Source: JAJYSO01 sp964586655
Lineage (GTDB): Bacteria > Bacteroidota > Bacteroidia > Flavobacteriales > Flavobacteriaceae
Direction of reading: 5' to 3'
Length of the DNA stretch: 64,000 bases
Assembly: GCA_964586655.1 (NCBI GenBank)
Contig: CAZPGY010000001.1
Span: 248,001-312,000, forward strand
In this document: piece after piece, positions 33,010-41,992 of the stretch
Layout of the letters: each line of letters starts with the position of its first letter
How positions within the stretch are numbered: the stretch's first letter is position 1
Made by a program: the position numbers and the translations under genes
Notes under the pieces: generated by a model
The model's database searches: none
Told to the model about the DNA's origin: nothing
The model's input: only the letters and a program-made list of their open reading frames with translations

Positions 33010-34674
33010 TCACTTCCGTTCCCCGGCAGTCTTTTCCCTAATTTTTTTAAAAGATACGTTTTCTTTCCATTGTGGCCAGTCATTAGAATTGGCGATTTGC
33101 TCTCCCACTTGATACAGCAGGTTAAGGTCTTGTACCATCCCGTTAAAATTCCAATCGGTTCGATATTCATCAGAAGGCTTGTGATAATCCTTGGCCGTAT
33201 AAGCAGCTGCGAGACTGTCGCCGCGTTTGGTGCCGCCTTTGATGTAGTTGCTACCGGTTTCGGTGTACAAAGCCGGAACGCCTTTTTTGACAAAGCTGAA
33301 GTGATCGGAACGGAAATATCCTCCTTTTTCGGGGTGAGATTCCGGAACGACTGTCCGATTTTGTTGCTGAACAGCACGTTTCAAATAGCCTTGCAAATCA
33401 TTCATTCCGTAGCCTACCACCACAATATCTTTGGTTTTGCCATAAGGCATTAGTGCATCCATATTAATTTCGGCTGCAGTCTTGGCCAGGGGATAAAGGG
33501 GGTTATTGGCATAATATTTTGAACCCAACAGTCCCGATTCTTCAGCAGTAACCGCCAAGAAAACAACAGAACGAGCGGGATTTTGCTCGAGTCCGGAGAA
33601 TTTTTCGGCCAATTCAATCAAAGCCGATACCCCGGTGGCATTGTCAATGGCGCCGTTATAAATTTTATCTTCCTGATCGAGAGAAGCGGCCGTGCCAAGA
33701 TGATCCCAATGTGCGGTATAGATGATTGTTTCCTCCGGTCGTTTACTGCCTTTTAGCACTCCGATGACATTGCGAGAGGTGGTTTTTTTAATGGTATTGT
33801 GCAAATTGGTGCTCATGCTTACCTCAAGAGGAAGGGGTTTAAAATCTTCTTGCATGGCCCGTTTTTTGGCTTCCTCATAGGTCAAGCCTATATTTTTGAA
33901 CAATTTGTTGGCGAATTGATGGGTGATCCAGCCTTCCACCTTTACGCGGTCCATATTCTTATTGTCCGGAACCAGATCATATTGCGGCCCCGACCAACCT
34001 TTGGAAACCACCAGCCAGGGATAACCGGCCGGCTGGGTCTCGTGGATGATAATGGCTGCGGCGGCACCTTGGCGGGCGGCTTCTTCATATTTGTAGGTCC
34101 AACGCCCGTAATAAGTCATGGCCTGTCCGTTGAAAATGGTCGTATCGGTACCAAATCCGGGGTCATTTACGAGAATGACTACGGTTTTCCCTTTCACATC
34201 GAGCCCTTTGTAATCATTCCAATTCCATTCCGGAGCAACCACTCCGTAACCCACAAACACCATTTCACTATTTTTCAATGCAACAGAATCTTGAATGCGT
34301 TTGGTCCATACTACGGTGTTTTTTCCGCTGGTGAGCGTAACCGGTTTTTTCAAGCCCTCAAAAGTGACCGGAGTGTTTTGTTGCAAAGTGATGCTCACCA
34401 AAGGTACTTTTTGATACCAACTCCCCTTATTGGCAGGTTTGAGGCCGGCTTTTTTGAATTGTTCGGCAATATAATGGACTGCTTTTTCTGCACCCGGAGT
34501 ACCCGGTTCGCGACCTCCCAAGGAATCGGCAGCAAGGACTTTGATGTGAGTGGCGAGTTCCTTACCGGTGATCTCAGGATTAAAGTTCTGACTTTTTTTG
34601 TTTTTGTTCTGCGCACAAGAGAAGAGTAAACCGGTGACAAATAGCAGGGATATTAAGGAATTAAAATGACGCAT
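33010..34674 (-). CDS. M28-family zinc aminopeptidase lipoprotein
   Basis: The 554-residue lipoprotein (lipobox LLFSC, Cys20) acts in the periplasm or on the cell surface. It has a PA domain (about 130-260) inserted before the M28 peptidase domain. Metal and catalytic residues are visible: the HWDH of TAHWDHLG, Asp in NGAIDNATG, Glu-Glu in AVTAEESG, Asp in NMDAL and a late His (HYKPSDEY region). Such enzymes remove N-terminal residues from peptides and fit the protein-scavenging habit of this group. It is a single gene, divergent from an upstream repeat-rich gap. Confidence 0.9.
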   Translation of the reverse strand: MRHFNSLISLLFVTGLLFSCAQNKNKKSQNFNPEITGKELATHIKVLAADSLGGREPGTPGAEKAVHYIAEQFKKAGLKPANKGSWYQKVPLVSITLQQNTPVTFEGLKKPVTLTSGKNTVVWTKRIQDSVALKNSEMVFVGYGVVAPEWNWNDYKGLDVKGKTVVILVNDPGFGTDTTIFNGQAMTYYGRWTYKYEEAARQGAAAAIIIHETQPAGYPWLVVSKGWSGPQYDLVPDNKNMDRVKVEGWITHQFANKLFKNIGLTYEEAKKRAMQEDFKPLPLEVSMSTNLHNTIKKTTSRNVIGVLKGSKRPEETIIYTAHWDHLGTAASLDQEDKIYNGAIDNATGVSALIELAEKFSGLEQNPARSVVFLAVTAEESGLLGSKYYANNPLYPLAKTAAEINMDALMPYGKTKDIVVVGYGMNDLQGYLKRAVQQQNRTVVPESHPEKGGYFRSDHFSFVKKGVPALYTETGSNYIKGGTKRGDSLAAAYTAKDYHKPSDEYRTDWNFNGMVQDLNLLYQVGEQIANSNDWPQWKENVSFKKIREKTAGERK

Positions 34675-34725
34675 AAAGTTGATTTCTGAATTAAAGAAAG
34701 CTAAAATTCGACATTTTATACGAAA

Positions 34726-34794
34726 ATGAAAATTTTATAGGCTAAAAATTAACTCCTTTAATTTGCCATGTCGTGTTCTAAGAACGTCCACAGG
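34726..34794 (+). repeat. Interspersed repeat family D, copy 2, joined to a second short repeat
   Basis: Bases 34726-34769 match 15731-15775. The 19 bases that follow a short spacer (34776-34794, TTCTAAGAACGTCCACAGG) occur inverted at 49451-49469 with one change. The remainder of the 332-base gap before 35007 shows no gene. Confidence 0.5.
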
Positions 34795-35006
34795 CCACTA
34801 TCATAAAAAGAATAACTCGCAACCGTCGGATTCTAAAATCCGGCGAGAAGAGGTTTGTATCAACCCAAACCTACTCGATTTGAGGTGAATTTCTCCCTCC
34901 TTTTTTATAAACGCTTAGGGCATTATGGGTTGTGTTCGCAAAAAAGACTTAATTAGCTTTACCCATATGTTTAAATTTTGTTAACTTTACCATGTAAACC
35001 CCTATT

Positions 35007-35978
35007 ATGAAACCTTTTATATTTACCTTAATCTTTTTAACCTTTAGCTTGGCAACAAAAGCCCAGCAAATCACCTATATCCCGGACTCTGTTTTTGAAC
35101 AAGTTTTGATTAACCAAGGCATCGACTCTGACAGCACCCTCAATGGTCAAATTTTGACCAGCGATGCCGAAAGTGTGAATAAATTGGAACTGACACCGGG
35201 ATGGATGGGGTTAGCAATTAATGATTTGACTGGCTTGGAAGATTTTATTCATTTGGATACTTTAATTCTTCGTGGGAATATCCTTGATGGGCATGTCTTG
35301 AGTGTAAGTACCCTTACAGAGCTTCGATATTTGGATTGTGCATGGAATTCTATACATCATCCCGTTGATTTGTCCAACAATCCGCTGCTGGAAGTGGTGA
35401 TCATGCAGGGGGGCACATTGGATCCCACGCCGGAGACCAACTTTATCGACAGTATAGACCTCAGTCACAATCCAAATATAAGAAAATTAGTGTTTGAGAA
35501 CTTGGGGGGGCAGAAAACTATAAATCTCAATAATGGAAACAACGATTCGACCTTGGTATTGAAAATCGGCATGGTAAGACCAGGCCCGGAATATACGGCA
35601 CATGTCTGTATTAAGGTCGACAATCCCCAAGCCGCTCAAAACAATGCTTTCCCGTATTCGGCCTGGACGATTAAGCATCCTGGTACGGATTATACGTTTA
35701 CCGACAACCTCCAACAATGCGTCCTTGGGGTAAGCGATTTCCAAAAAAACAGGATAGGTTTTTACCCCAATCCGGCGAGAAATTTCATTCGGTTTACCGG
35801 GGTGCAAGCGCAGCTAATCCTTGAAATATATGCCTTATCGGGGCAGCAGAAGCTCACGCAAAAAATTGCGCCAAACCGGGCAAAGATCAGCATCGGCAGC
35901 CTAAGCCCCGGGCTATACCTGTACAGGCTGCACCGAGGAAATCGCGTAGTCAAAACCGGGAAGCTGGTTAAACGCTAA
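35007..35978 (+). CDS. T9SS-secreted leucine-rich-repeat-like protein
   Basis: The 323-residue secreted protein has a signal peptide (about 1-20, ending TKAQQ). A short leucine-rich-repeat region (about 60-190, with LTGLEDFIHLDTLILRGN and LRYLDCAWN) and a type A T9SS sorting domain at the end (GFYPNPARNFIRF, then GLYLYRLH) follow. LRR proteins of this kind usually take part in binding at the cell surface. It is a single gene preceded by a repeat-rich 332-base gap. Confidence 0.82.
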   Translation: MKPFIFTLIFLTFSLATKAQQITYIPDSVFEQVLINQGIDSDSTLNGQILTSDAESVNKLELTPGWMGLAINDLTGLEDFIHLDTLILRGNILDGHVLSVSTLTELRYLDCAWNSIHHPVDLSNNPLLEVVIMQGGTLDPTPETNFIDSIDLSHNPNIRKLVFENLGGQKTINLNNGNNDSTLVLKIGMVRPGPEYTAHVCIKVDNPQAAQNNAFPYSAWTIKHPGTDYTFTDNLQQCVLGVSDFQKNRIGFYPNPARNFIRFTGVQAQLILEIYALSGQQKLTQKIAPNRAKISIGSLSPGLYLYRLHRGNRVVKTGKLVKR

Positions 35979-36133
35979 ATAGTCGCTCCTTAACAAGCCT
36001 GTACAACCAACCCTTCACGGGTTATTCGTAGAGTAGCACAGACTCGAAATTCCGGTAAAAGCTAATATGCGCCCGTAAAACCGTTCCAGTATATTCGGGG
36101 GGCTGTTTTGAGCAGGTATTTCAATTTGGGCTA

Positions 36134-37084
36134 TTAAAACGAGATCTGTCCCATTTCTCGTTGCGCCGATTTGAATTCGGCGATGACTTCTTCTACAATT
36201 TCACCGGCGGGTTTAATTTCGTCAATCAGTCCGCTGATTTGGCCTATTTCCAGTTCGCCTTCCTCCAAATCTCCTTCAAACATTCCCTTTTTGGCACGGG
36301 CACGCCCGAGGAGTTCTTTTAGGTCATCCTTTGACGGGCATTTCTCATAAAGATTTTGGATATCGTGATAAAATTTATTTTTCATCAAGCGTACCGGGAC
36401 CAATTCTTTGAGCGTGAGTACGGTATCGCCTTCTTTTGATTGGATGATATGATCTTTAAAATTTTGATGGGAAGACGCCTCAGGGCTGGCCACGAATCGG
36501 GTGCCCATTTGCACCGCATCGGCGCCCAGGCTCATGGCTGCCAACATTCCGCGTCCGGTAGCAATACCACCGGCGGCAATCAGCGGAATATCAATGGCTT
36601 TGCGGACCATGGGGAGGAGTGTGAAGGTGGTGGTTTCTGCCAATCCGTTGTGGCCTCCGGCTTCAAAACCTTCAGCAACGATAGCATCTACCCCCACTTG
36701 TTCGGCTTTTTGGGCAAATTTTACTCCCGGAGAAACATGAACCACCGTAATGCCGTGTTCTTTTAAGTGTGGAGTCCAGGTTTTAGGATTCCCGGCAGAA
36801 GTGAAGACAATTTCAACTCCTTCTTCCACAATAATTTGCATGATTTCTTCAATATTGGGATAGAGTAGGGGCACGTTGACGCCAAAAGGTTTGTCGGTGG
36901 CTTTTTTCATCTTTTGTACGTGCTCGCGAAAAACATCAGGATACATTGAGCCTGAGCCGATTAATCCCAATCCTCCGGCATTGCTGACTGCGCTGGCCAG
37001 TTTCCATCCACTGGCCCAAATCATTCCGGCTTGGATCAGTGGATATTTGATTTTAAAAAGTGAGCTGATTTTATTGGTCGCCAT
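36134..37084 (-). CDS. Nitronate monooxygenase / 2-nitropropane dioxygenase family
   Basis: The 316-residue FMN enzyme has a TIM barrel with PLIQAGMIWASG at the N-terminus, GFEAGGHNG near 143 and PLIAAGGIATGRGMLAAMSLGADAVQMGTRF (FMN phosphate-binding part) near 165-195. The family includes nitronate monooxygenases and FabK-type enoyl-ACP reductases. The His of GGHNG fits the nitronate group. The physiological substrate is uncertain. It lies upstream of nothing else on its strand and downstream of mnmA, with about 70 bases between. Confidence 0.8.
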   Translation of the reverse strand: MATNKISSLFKIKYPLIQAGMIWASGWKLASAVSNAGGLGLIGSGSMYPDVFREHVQKMKKATDKPFGVNVPLLYPNIEEIMQIIVEEGVEIVFTSAGNPKTWTPHLKEHGITVVHVSPGVKFAQKAEQVGVDAIVAEGFEAGGHNGLAETTTFTLLPMVRKAIDIPLIAAGGIATGRGMLAAMSLGADAVQMGTRFVASPEASSHQNFKDHIIQSKEGDTVLTLKELVPVRLMKNKFYHDIQNLYEKCPSKDDLKELLGRARAKKGMFEGDLEEGELEIGQISGLIDEIKPAGEIVEEVIAEFKSAQREMGQISF

Positions 37085-37154
37085 AAAAATTAAGCATTAA
37101 AAGTAAATTCTTGTTTTAATTGAATGAGGGTTGTGCTCTTTTTTTACACAAGAT

Positions 37155-38354
37155 TTAGGCAATTACCCCAGATCCTAATAATTCCTCTTCGTCATCATAC
37201 CAAGCGACAAACTGTCCTGAGGTGATGGCGGTTTGTGGGCAATCAAAAATCACATACAGTCCTTTTTCGGTTTGGTATAATTTAGCCTTTTCTAAGGGTT
37301 GACGATAGCGAATCCGAGCTTTAACCTGCAAGCTTTCCCCGTTGTGCAAGCGCAGGTCTTCACGAATCCAGTGAATTTCATCTTGGTGAACCCGCAGGCC
37401 TTTGCGCAACAACCCCGGATGGGTTTTCCCCTGACCGGTATAAATGATATTTTCTTCTACATCGTTTTCAATCACAAAAAGGGGCTCCGGCGTGCCGCCA
37501 ACAGCCAATCCTTTGCGCTGACCTACTGTAAAATAATGAGCGCCTTGGTGATGACCAACTTCCTTTCCTTGGGTGTGGTGGTAGTGATGCTTCTGGCTTA
37601 AAAAATCCAATTCGGCTTGTTGGGAATCAAAGGTGTCCGGTTGCTTTTCTTTGTACATTTCATCGTCTGCAGAAATTTCTATAATCCGACCTTCTTTAGG
37701 CTTTAATTTTTGCTGTAGAAACTCGGGCAAACGCACTTTTCCCACAAAACACAGCCCTTGCGAATCTTTTTTATCGGCAGTGACCAAGTTTTGCGCTGCT
37801 GCAATTTTTCGAACTTCGGGCTTCTCCAATTCTCCAATAGGGAAGAGGGTCTTAGCCAATTGTGCTTGTGAAACCTGACACAAAAAATAAGATTGATCTT
37901 TGTTTTTATCCTTTCCGGCCAAGAGTTGATAGGTTTTTTGCCCTTCTTTTTCAATGACTCCCTTTCGGCAATAATGCCCGGTGGCCACATAATCGGCGCC
38001 TAAGTCTAAGGCTACTTTCATAAACACGTCAAATTTGATTTCGCGGTTGCACAACACATCAGGATTGGGGGTGCGGCCGCGTTCATATTCGTCAAACATA
38101 TAGTCGACGATACGCGTTTTGTATTCTTCGCTTAAATCTATGGTTTGAAAGGGAATTCCCAGTTTGTCGGCCACCAGCATGGCGTCGTTGCTGTCATCGA
38201 GCCAAGGGCATTCCTCACTGATGGTTACCGAATCGTCGTGCCAATTCTTCATAAACAATCCTAAGACCTCATAGCCTTCTTGCTGAAGTAAATATGCGGC
38301 TACGCTCGAATCCACTCCTCCACTTAATCCGACAACAACTCTCTTTTTACGCAC
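37155..38354 (-). CDS. mnmA: tRNA-specific 2-thiouridylase MnmA
   Basis: MnmA puts sulfur on U34 of tRNA for Lys, Glu and Gln. The 399-residue protein has the PP-loop GLSGGVDSS (residues 9-17), the nucleophile Cys102 in LCNREIKFDVF and the second catalytic Cys202 in QGLCFVGK. The C-terminal beta-barrel (from about 290) is complete. Sulfur comes from a cysteine desulfurase; SufS is encoded elsewhere in this window. It is a single gene. Confidence 0.95.
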   Translation of the reverse strand: MRKKRVVVGLSGGVDSSVAAYLLQQEGYEVLGLFMKNWHDDSVTISEECPWLDDSNDAMLVADKLGIPFQTIDLSEEYKTRIVDYMFDEYERGRTPNPDVLCNREIKFDVFMKVALDLGADYVATGHYCRKGVIEKEGQKTYQLLAGKDKNKDQSYFLCQVSQAQLAKTLFPIGELEKPEVRKIAAAQNLVTADKKDSQGLCFVGKVRLPEFLQQKLKPKEGRIIEISADDEMYKEKQPDTFDSQQAELDFLSQKHHYHHTQGKEVGHHQGAHYFTVGQRKGLAVGGTPEPLFVIENDVEENIIYTGQGKTHPGLLRKGLRVHQDEIHWIREDLRLHNGESLQVKARIRYRQPLEKAKLYQTEKGLYVIFDCPQTAITSGQFVAWYDDEEELLGSGVIA

Positions 38355-38660
38355 AACTAAAAGAATTAAAACTGATTATTGTATCTGTTTAAACCTGTTT
38401 TTTCAATAAAATTACTTCTGCAAAACAGGGCTTATTTGTGGCGGCAAATTTACAAAATTTAGCGTGCTTCTCCTCATTTTTTAGCGGCCGCTGCGGTTTA
38501 TACGGGAGTGACCTTATAAACAGACTAATCTTTTTGTGAAAACTTCAAATCTCTGCGTTAAAAATACGCACTATAGCTTTGGCTGTGTCTGCCGATGAGG
38601 CAGGCTTTTTGCCTTGACCTTTGAAATTTTCACGACAAAATATTTAGTCTCTTTCAATAA
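38355..38660. other. Intergenic stretch mostly filled by a MITE-like element
   Basis: No gene is visible. The right two thirds belong to the element at 38501-38671. The left part, upstream of mnmA, is plain AT-rich sequence with a small palindrome AGCGGCCGCT. Confidence 0.5.
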
Positions 38661-38671
38661 TCACTTCCGTA
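38501..38671 (-). repeat. MITE-like element with long imperfect inverted ends, copy B
   Basis: The left end (from 38501, TACGGGAGTGACC) and the reverse complement of the right end (ending at 38671, TACGGAAGTGATT) can be aligned over about 48 bases each: both read on through a GACTAA block to TGAAAA..TTCAAA. The core contains the 33 bases shared with copy A and the AAATCTCTGCGTTAA block. The right end overlaps the last codons and the stop of the YwqK-like gene. I see no transposase frame. Confidence 0.62.
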
Positions 38672-39359
38672 TTATGGGATATTGTTGAATGCTGTCTAAT
38701 TTGCCTTGGGTATAAAATTTCCATTTTCCGTCACGGAGCCCCTTTTTATAGGCTCCTTCCGATAGCAAGTGACCGGAAGCATTGTAAACTTTGCTGTAGC
38801 CTTCAAGGGTGTCGTTAACATAGTGATATTGTTGCAGCAGCTGTCCGTTTTTGGCATAAATCAAAACCTTGCCGTTCTTCATGCCGTTTTTGTAATGCTT
38901 TTTGGCCGTGATCTGACCATTTTCATAGTATACAATTTTCCAACCTTCCAATTGGTCGTTTTTATAGTGTTCCGTCATTACCAAAGGATGTTGCTTGCTG
39001 CCTTTGTAGTAATTCCACGCTCCAACGCGCTTTTTATGGAGCATTTTTCCTTCGGTAATCAAACGGCCTTTTGGGTTGTAAAATTTTAAGATGACGGTGT
39101 CAGAATGGGGGTGGTAAGTTTTTGTGGCGGCCGGCTGTCCTTCACTTTCAGGTTTGTAAAATTTGAAAGTTCCCACTTCCTCACCGTGTTCAAACTTTCC
39201 GGTATACCGCAGTTGATCGCTGTTTTTATAATATTTTTTCCACAGTCCGTGTCGGTGCCCTTGTTCGTCAAATTGATTGATGGATTTGTCTTGAGCAAAA
39301 GCGTGGCCCATCCATAAAATAAAAACAGGGATCAAGACGTTTTTTAAATTTAAGGTCAT
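38661..39359 (-). CDS. Exported YwqK/MORN-like repeat protein
   Basis: The 232-residue product starts with a signal peptide (about 1-20, ending HAFAQ) and then consists of tandem repeats of about 22-24 residues with the pattern G-x-x-x-Y-Y-x-N-G-x-x (for example YYENGQITAKKHYKNGMKNG). These are MORN/YwqK repeats, common in Bacteroidota exported proteins; their function is unknown. The start at 39359 gives the signal peptide; the frame upstream of it is without such a signal. Its last four codons and stop lie inside a MITE-like inverted end, so the C-terminus may have been replaced. Confidence 0.78.
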   Translation of the reverse strand: MTLNLKNVLIPVFILWMGHAFAQDKSINQFDEQGHRHGLWKKYYKNSDQLRYTGKFEHGEEVGTFKFYKPESEGQPAATKTYHPHSDTVILKFYNPKGRLITEGKMLHKKRVGAWNYYKGSKQHPLVMTEHYKNDQLEGWKIVYYENGQITAKKHYKNGMKNGKVLIYAKNGQLLQQYHYVNDTLEGYSKVYNASGHLLSEGAYKKGLRDGKWKFYTQGKLDSIQQYPIIRK

Positions 39360-39411
39360 AATTTTTTTATAGTGAGATTTCCTATACTTTAGCATTCTAA
39401 ACATTTCAATA

Positions 39412-40830
39412 ATGCATAATATTGTAAAAACCACCAAAATTTTAGCTTTTATTTTGCTTTCCCTGCTGGTAATCAGCTGTGAGGAAAAGGATAACAGCAT
39501 TCCTATCGAAGGGACCAATTCTATTGTCAATTATTTAGAGCAGGATTCGACTTTCACCTTGTTTTCCAAGGCGATAGACCGCGCGGGGCTTTATGGAACT
39601 CTGGACGGCAATGCCGGAACTTATACGGTTTTGGCTCCCGATGATGAAGCCATGCAGTTGTTTTTGTCGGAACAGGGATACAATACCCTCGATGACGTTC
39701 CGGAAGAGCAGCTGAAACGCTTGGTGAATTATCATATCTTGGAGACTTTGAAGCGCGCGGATAATTTTATAACCGGATATGTGCAGACCTTGGCCGAATT
39801 TCCCGTCAATGATAGTGTGAAAGTACGCCTGAGCCTGTATGTCAGTTCGGGGGATAGTATTGTGTTTAACGGAATTGCCAAGATTGTGGAGGGCGATGTT
39901 CCGGTGGATAATGGAATCTTGCACAAGTTGGATCGAGTGTTGACTTTACCCACGGTTGAAACTTTTATGGCCGTTGATGATAATTTGAAAGCTTTTTACG
40001 ATAAAATCACAGCCGGAGGAATTGCAACAGATTTTGAAACTTTACTGGCCGATCCGCAGCATAAGATGACGATTTTTGTGCCGAATAAGAATGCGGTAAA
40101 TGAATTTTTTGGTGCGCAAGGAAGTATGATGACGCCGACCGAACTCGACAATATCTATCGATATCACCTGTTGGATACTCTTAAACGCTCTTCCGGTTTT
40201 GAAACCGGTTATTTTGAGACCGCAGCAACAGAATCATACAGCGGGCATCATTATCCTCTACACCTTCATATTGATGCCGAGGCCGGATTGCGTTTGAATG
40301 TCAAAACCCGAGTAGTTATCACAGATCTGATGACCATAAATGGAAGCATACAGGTGATTGACAGTGTGTTGGGATTGCCGACGGTAGAGACTTTTGTTAA
40401 ATCGGACGGGCATGCGGCCACTTTTAAAGCCCAACTTTTGCGAGATGATCAATTGCCGCAAAATTACGCGTCGCTTTTGGCGGAGCCGGTGCAAAATGGG
40501 AATGCTCCTTTTACGGTATTTGCTCCCAACGAACAAGCTTTTCAAAATATTATTGGAGAACTTTATCCCAATGCTAATGTAGAATTAGACACTATTCCGG
40601 CTGCACAGATGACGGCTATTTTGGATATGCATATTGTTAAGAATTTAGGATTGCGGCCCGATGATTTTTCCAATCAGTCCCTCAATGCCTTGGGCGGAAC
40701 CCTTGTTCTCGATGCCGCAAATCGTACCTTGACCGATCCTGCCGGGCGAACGAGCTTGATTTTGAGAGGTTTTGGCCAGGCTGTGAACGGGGTGTTTTAT
40801 CGTATTGATAAGGTTTTGTTGCCCAATTGA
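39412..40830 (+). CDS. Lipoprotein with three fasciclin (FAS1) domains
   Basis: The 472-residue lipoprotein (lipobox LVISC, Cys24) carries three FAS1 domains in a row, at about 35-170, 180-325 and 330-470. Each has the YTVLAPDDEA or TIFVPNKNA type motif followed by a YHIL/YHLL histidine motif and a closing segment NGILHKLDRVL or its like. FAS1 domains mediate adhesion at cell surfaces. The gene is divergent from the YwqK-like gene, with 52 bases between starts. Confidence 0.88.
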   Translation: MHNIVKTTKILAFILLSLLVISCEEKDNSIPIEGTNSIVNYLEQDSTFTLFSKAIDRAGLYGTLDGNAGTYTVLAPDDEAMQLFLSEQGYNTLDDVPEEQLKRLVNYHILETLKRADNFITGYVQTLAEFPVNDSVKVRLSLYVSSGDSIVFNGIAKIVEGDVPVDNGILHKLDRVLTLPTVETFMAVDDNLKAFYDKITAGGIATDFETLLADPQHKMTIFVPNKNAVNEFFGAQGSMMTPTELDNIYRYHLLDTLKRSSGFETGYFETAATESYSGHHYPLHLHIDAEAGLRLNVKTRVVITDLMTINGSIQVIDSVLGLPTVETFVKSDGHAATFKAQLLRDDQLPQNYASLLAEPVQNGNAPFTVFAPNEQAFQNIIGELYPNANVELDTIPAAQMTAILDMHIVKNLGLRPDDFSNQSLNALGGTLVLDAANRTLTDPAGRTSLILRGFGQAVNGVFYRIDKVLLPN

Positions 40831-40900
40831 TGGAAGCTGCAACTTATTTTAACCGTTATTTCCTCGTGCATTTCATGTCTTTGGTCTATTGCTACATGGA

Positions 40901-41458
40901 TTAATATAGAAAAGGGATGAGGCGTTTGGTGGTGTTTTTATAAATCAGGTAGTTGACCTCAAGTGAGTCTGTCAACTTTTTTTCTTTGCGGTGAATGCGG
41001 TAGGCAAAAGCGGTGAAAGAAAGTCCCACAGCGACTGTCAAGGCCAGCCAATTGTTTAAAGAGAGGCCAAAGCCCAAAAATGAGAGCAGGGAAGCAGAGT
41101 AGGCCGGATATCGAACATATTTATGGAGTCCGTCGGTCTTAAATTCATTGTAATGCTGTGTAAACCGGTTGGTGGTAAACAGCTTTTTTTGGGCGTTGAT
41201 CACCACAAAACGCAGGAGAATACCGAGCAGAAGAAGTCCCAGTCCAATGGGGAGCAGCCATGTCCCCGAGCTTATTTGCCAATTTTCAAAATCAATGAGA
41301 TACAGCGGAAGGGCAAGGGCAATAAAAAGGAGTCCCCAAATCAGGATCATGGATTTTTTATCGCGGTTTCCTCCCATGTCTTTTGAACGTGTTAAGAGGT
41401 ATAAAATGACTTCGGAAAGAAACCAGATAAAATAAATAACGGCAGCGAAGCTAAACAT
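40901..41458 (-). CDS. Isoprenylcysteine-methyltransferase-like (ICMT/PEMT) membrane protein
   Basis: The 185-residue inner-membrane protein has about five helices. The conserved pattern at 113-121 (KYVRYPAYS) corresponds to the ICMT/NnrU SAM-binding motif RHPxY, with Tyr in place of His. The C-terminal YKNTTKRLIPFLY corresponds to the family end but lacks the usual pair of glutamates. Family members methylate lipids or terminal carboxylates. The substitution makes activity uncertain. Confidence 0.7.
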   Translation of the reverse strand: MFSFAAVIYFIWFLSEVILYLLTRSKDMGGNRDKKSMILIWGLLFIALALPLYLIDFENWQISSGTWLLPIGLGLLLLGILLRFVVINAQKKLFTTNRFTQHYNEFKTDGLHKYVRYPAYSASLLSFLGFGLSLNNWLALTVAVGLSFTAFAYRIHRKEKKLTDSLEVNYLIYKNTTKRLIPFLY

Positions 41459-41638
41459 GACGAGGAGGGGAGATTTAAAATGTGATGAACTACAGACGCT
41501 TGATTCAAAGGTACATAAAATTTATTCATTAGAGATTTTATCGAAAAACCTAATCCCTGATAACCGGAATAGAAAGATCGTTGTGGAGGGTATGATTTGT
41601 CATCCTATGTTTATAATTAATGACGGAACAGCCGAAGG

Positions 41639-41723
41639 AACACCCCGTCCGCAAGCGGACGCTCCTGAGGAGCGGGGAATGATTCCTCTCTTTTTAAGAG
41701 GGGTGCCCGCAGGGCGGGGTGTT
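41639..41723. repeat. GC-rich cloverleaf-like palindrome
   Basis: The outer arms AACACCCCG (41639-41647) and CGGGGTGTT (41715-41723) are perfect complements. Between them lie four hairpins in a row: GTCCGC/GCGGAC (41647-41660), GCTCC/GGAGC (41661-41673), CCTCT/AGAGG (41685-41701) and GCCC/GGGC (41705-41715). The left third (CACCCCGTCC, hairpin, CTCC, GGGAAT) is related to the reverse complement of the repeats at 59351 and 62056. Confidence 0.65.
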
Positions 41724-41742
41724 GCCCTCCGCCACCGATGGA

Positions 41743-41946
41743 GTGATTTCTATAAGGAAATCAGGATGTACGGTGTGTTTAGTCTGAATCTCATATTGAA
41801 AATACTCCTTAGTGCTTACTTGACTTGATAATAGTCCGGTTTATCGATAAAAAAATTATTATTCTTTTTCTATGACTGGACGTTGCGTCTCAAAGCTACC
41901 CTTTTTATGTTGGCAACCCGTGGCTGCTCTTGAAATATGGTATTAG
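41743..41946 (+). repeat. Diverged interspersed element of about 200 bp, copy 2
   Basis: This is the partner of 24715-24909, in the same orientation, starting about 20 bases after a GC-rich palindrome. With that palindrome it fills most of the 534-base gap 41459-41992, in which I see no gene. Its small hairpin differs in sequence from the one in copy 1 but keeps the pairing. Confidence 0.6.
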
Positions 41947-41992
41947 CCCTATATATTGGCCTTCTATCTTTGTATGCCTAATTGGTATTTAA

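Noticed and set aside
33799..34629. A 276-codon open frame on the plus strand inside the M28 peptidase gene
   Set aside because: The minus-strand frame carries the lipobox, PA domain and metal-binding residues. The antisense frame is a shadow.
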